7,722 bases of DNA, taken from contig JALRFN010000088.1 of NCBI GenBank assembly GCA_023268425.1, forward strand, positions 1 through 7,722, given 5' to 3'. This stretch comes from Burkholderiaceae bacterium (GTDB lineage Bacteria > Pseudomonadota > Gammaproteobacteria > Burkholderiales > Burkholderiaceae_C). The notes below the pieces were generated by a model. That model was not told where the DNA came from. It did not search any database and worked only from the letters and a program-made list of their open reading frames with translations. The position numbers and the translations under genes are program-made. This document shows, in pieces, positions 5,348 through 7,722 of the stretch (its first letter is position 1; the number at the start of each line of letters is the position of its first letter).

Positions 5348-7722
5348 ATGCAAGCCCCCAAGCTCCAACCTGGTCAACGCTTCACTTCGCCCTTGCCTGC
5401 CTTGGGCGCCGATGCCGCTTGGTTGGCTGAAGTTGCCCTGCAACACCAAAGCCAGGGCAAACCGATGCTCATCGTTTGTGCGGACGCGGCCCATGCCACG
5501 CGCCTGCTGGACGAGATCCCGTTTTTTGCACCCAGCGTGCGCTGCGCCTTGTTTCCCGATTGGGAAACCCTGCCTTACGACCACTTCTCGCCGCACCAAG
5601 ACTTGATCAGCGAGCGCTTGGCCACGCTGTGGCGCATCCGTCAGCGCGACGCCGAAGACGGCGCCGACGTCATCCTGCTCGGCGCCAGCACCGCCTTGTA
5701 CCGCTTGGCCCCAGTCTCGTTTTTGGCGGCCTACACTTTTGAATTCACCGTGGGCCAGCAGCTCAACGAAGCCAAGCTGCGCGAGCAACTGGTCACCGCG
5801 GGCTACAACCACGTGGCCCAAGTCATCAGCCCCGGCGAATACTCGATTCGAGGCGGCCTGATCGACTTGTTCCCCATGGGCGCGACGCTGCCTTACCGCA
5901 TCGATTTGTTCGACGACGAAATCGACTCCATCCGCAGCTTTGACCCCGACAGCCAGCGCAGCCTTTACCCCATCCCCAAAGTGCGTTTGCTACCCGGGCG
6001 CGAGTTCCCTCTGGACGAGGCCGCACAGCAACGTTTTCGTGGCCGCTGGCGCGAAATCTTGGAGGGCGACCCGACCAAGAGCCGCATCTACAAAGACATG
6101 GGCAATGGCGTGGCCACAGCCGGCATCGAGTACTACCTGCCGCTGTTTTTTGACGAAACCGCCACCGTGTTTGACTACGTGGGCGAAGACGCGACCGTTG
6201 TTTTGCACGGCGATTTGGAACCGGCCATGCAGCAGTTTTGGAGCGACACCCAAGACCGTTTCCGTCTGTTTCAGCACGACCCCGAACGCCCCGCCCTGCC
6301 CCCGTCCACGCTGTTCATGGATGCCGAGGGCTTTTACCGCGCAGCCAAACCTTTGGCCCAATGGTCTTTGCGCGCCAGCGACCACGAAGTCGGCGACGCG
6401 TTTTGGGCCAAGCTGCCGAAAGTCGCCGCCGACCGCAACGCGGAATCGCCCTTGCGTGCGCTGCAAGGTTTTGTCGCCAACGCCAAGCGCAGCTTGATCT
6501 TGGCCGAGAGCGAGGGCCGGCGCGAAAGCCTGTTGGATTTTTTGCGCCAAGGTCAAGTCAACCCGCCGGTGTTTGACGACCTGCACAGTTTTTTGAACAG
6601 CGACGAGCCTGTGGGCTTGGCGGTCTCCAAACTCAGCCAAGGTTTTTGGTGGCACGACCGAAACGTCGCGCTGATCACCGAGACCGAGCTGTTTGACGCC
6701 CCCCCGACCACGCGGCGGCGCAAGCGCCAAGAGCAAGCCAGCGACGTCGACACCTTGGTGCGCGACCTGTCGGAGCTGCAAGTGGGTGACCCGGTGGTGC
6801 ACAACGCCCACGGCATCGGCCGCTACCGGGGGCTGATCCACATGAACGTGGACCCCAACAAACCCGAAGAGCAGCAAGAGTTTTTGCACTTGGAGTACGC
6901 CAACGAGGCGGTGCTCTACGTGCCGGTCAGCCAACTGCACCTGATCAGCCGCTACACCGGAGTCAGTGCAGACGAGGCGCCCCTGCACCGCTTGGGCAGC
7001 GGCCAGTGGGAAAAAGCCAAACGCAAAGCCGCCGAACAAGTGCGCGACACCGCCGCCGAGTTGCTCAACATCTACGCGCGCCGCCAAGCCCGAGAGGGCC
7101 ACGCCTTTCGCTTTGACGTGCATGACTACGAGCGCTTTGTCGCTGACTTTGGCTTTGAAGAAACGCCTGACCAACGCGCGGCCATTCACGCCGTCGTGCA
7201 AGACATGGTCTCGCCGCGCCCCATGGACCGCTTGGTCTGCGGTGACGTGGGCTTTGGCAAAACTGAAGTCGCCCTGCGCGCGGCCTTTGTGGCGGTCACC
7301 GGGGGCAAACAAGTGGCGTTTTTGGCGCCCACCACCTTGTTGGCTGAGCAACACCACCAGACCCTGGTCGACCGCTTTGCGCGCTGGCCCATCAAGATCG
7401 CCGAGCTCAGCCGCTTTCGCACGACCAAAGAAATCAACGCCGCGATTGCGGGCCTGAACAACGGCACGGTGGACATCGTGGTGGGCACGCACAAGCTGCT
7501 GTCCTCCAGCGTCAACTTCAAAAACCTGGGCCTGCTCATCATCGACGAAGAGCACCGCTTCGGCGTGCGCCACAAAGAGGCGATGAAGGCCTTGCGCGCC
7601 GAAGTCGACGTCTTGACCTTGACGGCCACGCCCATCCCACGCACGCTGGGCATGGCGCTGGAGGGTTTGCGCGAGTTGTCCATCATCGCCACGGCGCCGC
7701 AGCGTCGCTTGGCCATCAAGAC
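5348..7722 (+). CDS. mfd: Transcription-repair coupling factor Mfd, N-terminal two-thirds
   Basis: Mfd binds RNA polymerase stalled at DNA damage, pushes it off with an ATP-driven translocase, and recruits UvrA for nucleotide excision repair. The window holds 791 codons of a protein usually near 1150 residues. The UvrB-like module occupies the N-terminal third; SIRGG (Arg168) and PYRIDLFDDEIDS (Arg184) align with the E. coli UvrA-contacting Arg165 and Arg181. The RNA polymerase-interacting domain starts near 479 (VGDPVVHNAHGIGRYRG) and runs to about 560. Translocase motifs follow: TPDQ, Walker A GDVGFGKTE (632-640), APTTLLAEQH, DEEHRFGVRHKE (733-744) and TATPIPRTL (759-767). The second RecA lobe and the autoinhibitory C-terminal domain lie beyond the edge. 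The ATG at 5348 lacks a strong ribosome site, but the protein from MQAPKLQPGQRF onward fits the family start. It is divergent from the adhesin-like gene. Confidence 0.98.
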   Translation, partial: MQAPKLQPGQRFTSPLPALGADAAWLAEVALQHQSQGKPMLIVCADAAHATRLLDEIPFFAPSVRCALFPDWETLPYDHFSPHQDLISERLATLWRIRQRDAEDGADVILLGASTALYRLAPVSFLAAYTFEFTVGQQLNEAKLREQLVTAGYNHVAQVISPGEYSIRGGLIDLFPMGATLPYRIDLFDDEIDSIRSFDPDSQRSLYPIPKVRLLPGREFPLDEAAQQRFRGRWREILEGDPTKSRIYKDMGNGVATAGIEYYLPLFFDETATVFDYVGEDATVVLHGDLEPAMQQFWSDTQDRFRLFQHDPERPALPPSTLFMDAEGFYRAAKPLAQWSLRASDHEVGDAFWAKLPKVAADRNAESPLRALQGFVANAKRSLILAESEGRRESLLDFLRQGQVNPPVFDDLHSFLNSDEPVGLAVSKLSQGFWWHDRNVALITETELFDAPPTTRRRKRQEQASDVDTLVRDLSELQVGDPVVHNAHGIGRYRGLIHMNVDPNKPEEQQEFLHLEYANEAVLYVPVSQLHLISRYTGVSADEAPLHRLGSGQWEKAKRKAAEQVRDTAAELLNIYARRQAREGHAFRFDVHDYERFVADFGFEETPDQRAAIHAVVQDMVSPRPMDRLVCGDVGFGKTEVALRAAFVAVTGGKQVAFLAPTTLLAEQHHQTLVDRFARWPIKIAELSRFRTTKEINAAIAGLNNGTVDIVVGTHKLLSSSVNFKNLGLLIIDEEHRFGVRHKEAMKALRAEVDVLTLTATPIPRTLGMALEGLRELSIIATAPQRRLAIK

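Noticed and set aside
5137..5361. A 75-codon N-terminal extension of the adhesin-like gene starting at an ATG at 5361, containing a hydrophobic stretch resembling a signal peptide (LIRTLVLLITTILL).
   Set aside because: It would overlap the divergent mfd start and span both promoter candidates. It also holds a cluster of codons (AGG, AGA, ATA, TTA, GTA) that the neighbouring genes avoid. The hydrophobic stretch is what the AT-rich promoter island happens to encode.
5990..7573. A 527-codon open frame on the minus strand inside mfd.
   Set aside because: It is fully antisense to the unmistakable Mfd sequence. Its translation is rich in Val, Gln, His and Gly without domain motifs, as expected for a reverse-frame shadow in GC-rich DNA.
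1..7722. CRISPR arrays, tRNA or rRNA genes, insertion sequences, phage genes, toxin-antitoxin or defence genes.
   Set aside because: No spaced direct repeats, cloverleaf-like segments, transposase motifs or terminal inverted repeats were seen. Nearly all of the window is explained by the eight coding genes.

Overview
The window is high-GC bacterial DNA packed with genes. It most resembles a betaproteobacterium of the Burkholderiales, probably Comamonadaceae. That placement is an inference from base composition, the style of the proteins and the mfd / ispD-ispF neighbourhood; no rRNA or other marker is present to prove it.

Layout. From about 5.35 kb to the right edge, the + strand carries the first 791 codons of mfd, the transcription-repair coupling factor, which is cut by the window end. 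Everything left of 5.14 kb lies on the - strand. In transcription order this is: a 547-residue calcium-binding, type I secretion adhesin-like protein (3493-5136), ispD, ispF, a periplasmic SIMPL-domain protein, azlC, azlD, and the first 155 codons of a PfkB-family 6-phosphofructokinase cut by the left edge. The genes from ispD to pfkB are separated by at most 23 bases. Two junctions are ATGA stop/start overlaps, and two others have the stop and next start one base apart, so this looks like one transcription unit with translational coupling. Its contents are functionally mixed: isoprenoid precursor synthesis (IspD, IspF), an envelope protein of unknown role, export of branched-chain amino acids (AzlCD) and a sugar-phosphate kinase.

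The divergent gap between the adhesin-like gene and mfd (5137-5347, 211 bases) is the only sizeable non-coding stretch. It contains an AT-rich island with back-to-back promoter candidates and an inverted repeat. A terminator-like hairpin lies just upstream of mfd. A set of CCCGAG/CTCGGG elements sits immediately upstream of the adhesin-like start and could form alternative hairpins.

Most of the window is conserved housekeeping. The least ordinary element is the adhesin-like protein: it has a BapA-prefix-like N-terminus and the calcium-loop C-terminal module of giant type I secreted adhesins, with almost nothing of the usual repeat stalk between them and no RTX nonapeptides. No tRNA, rRNA, CRISPR array, insertion sequence or phage gene was seen.
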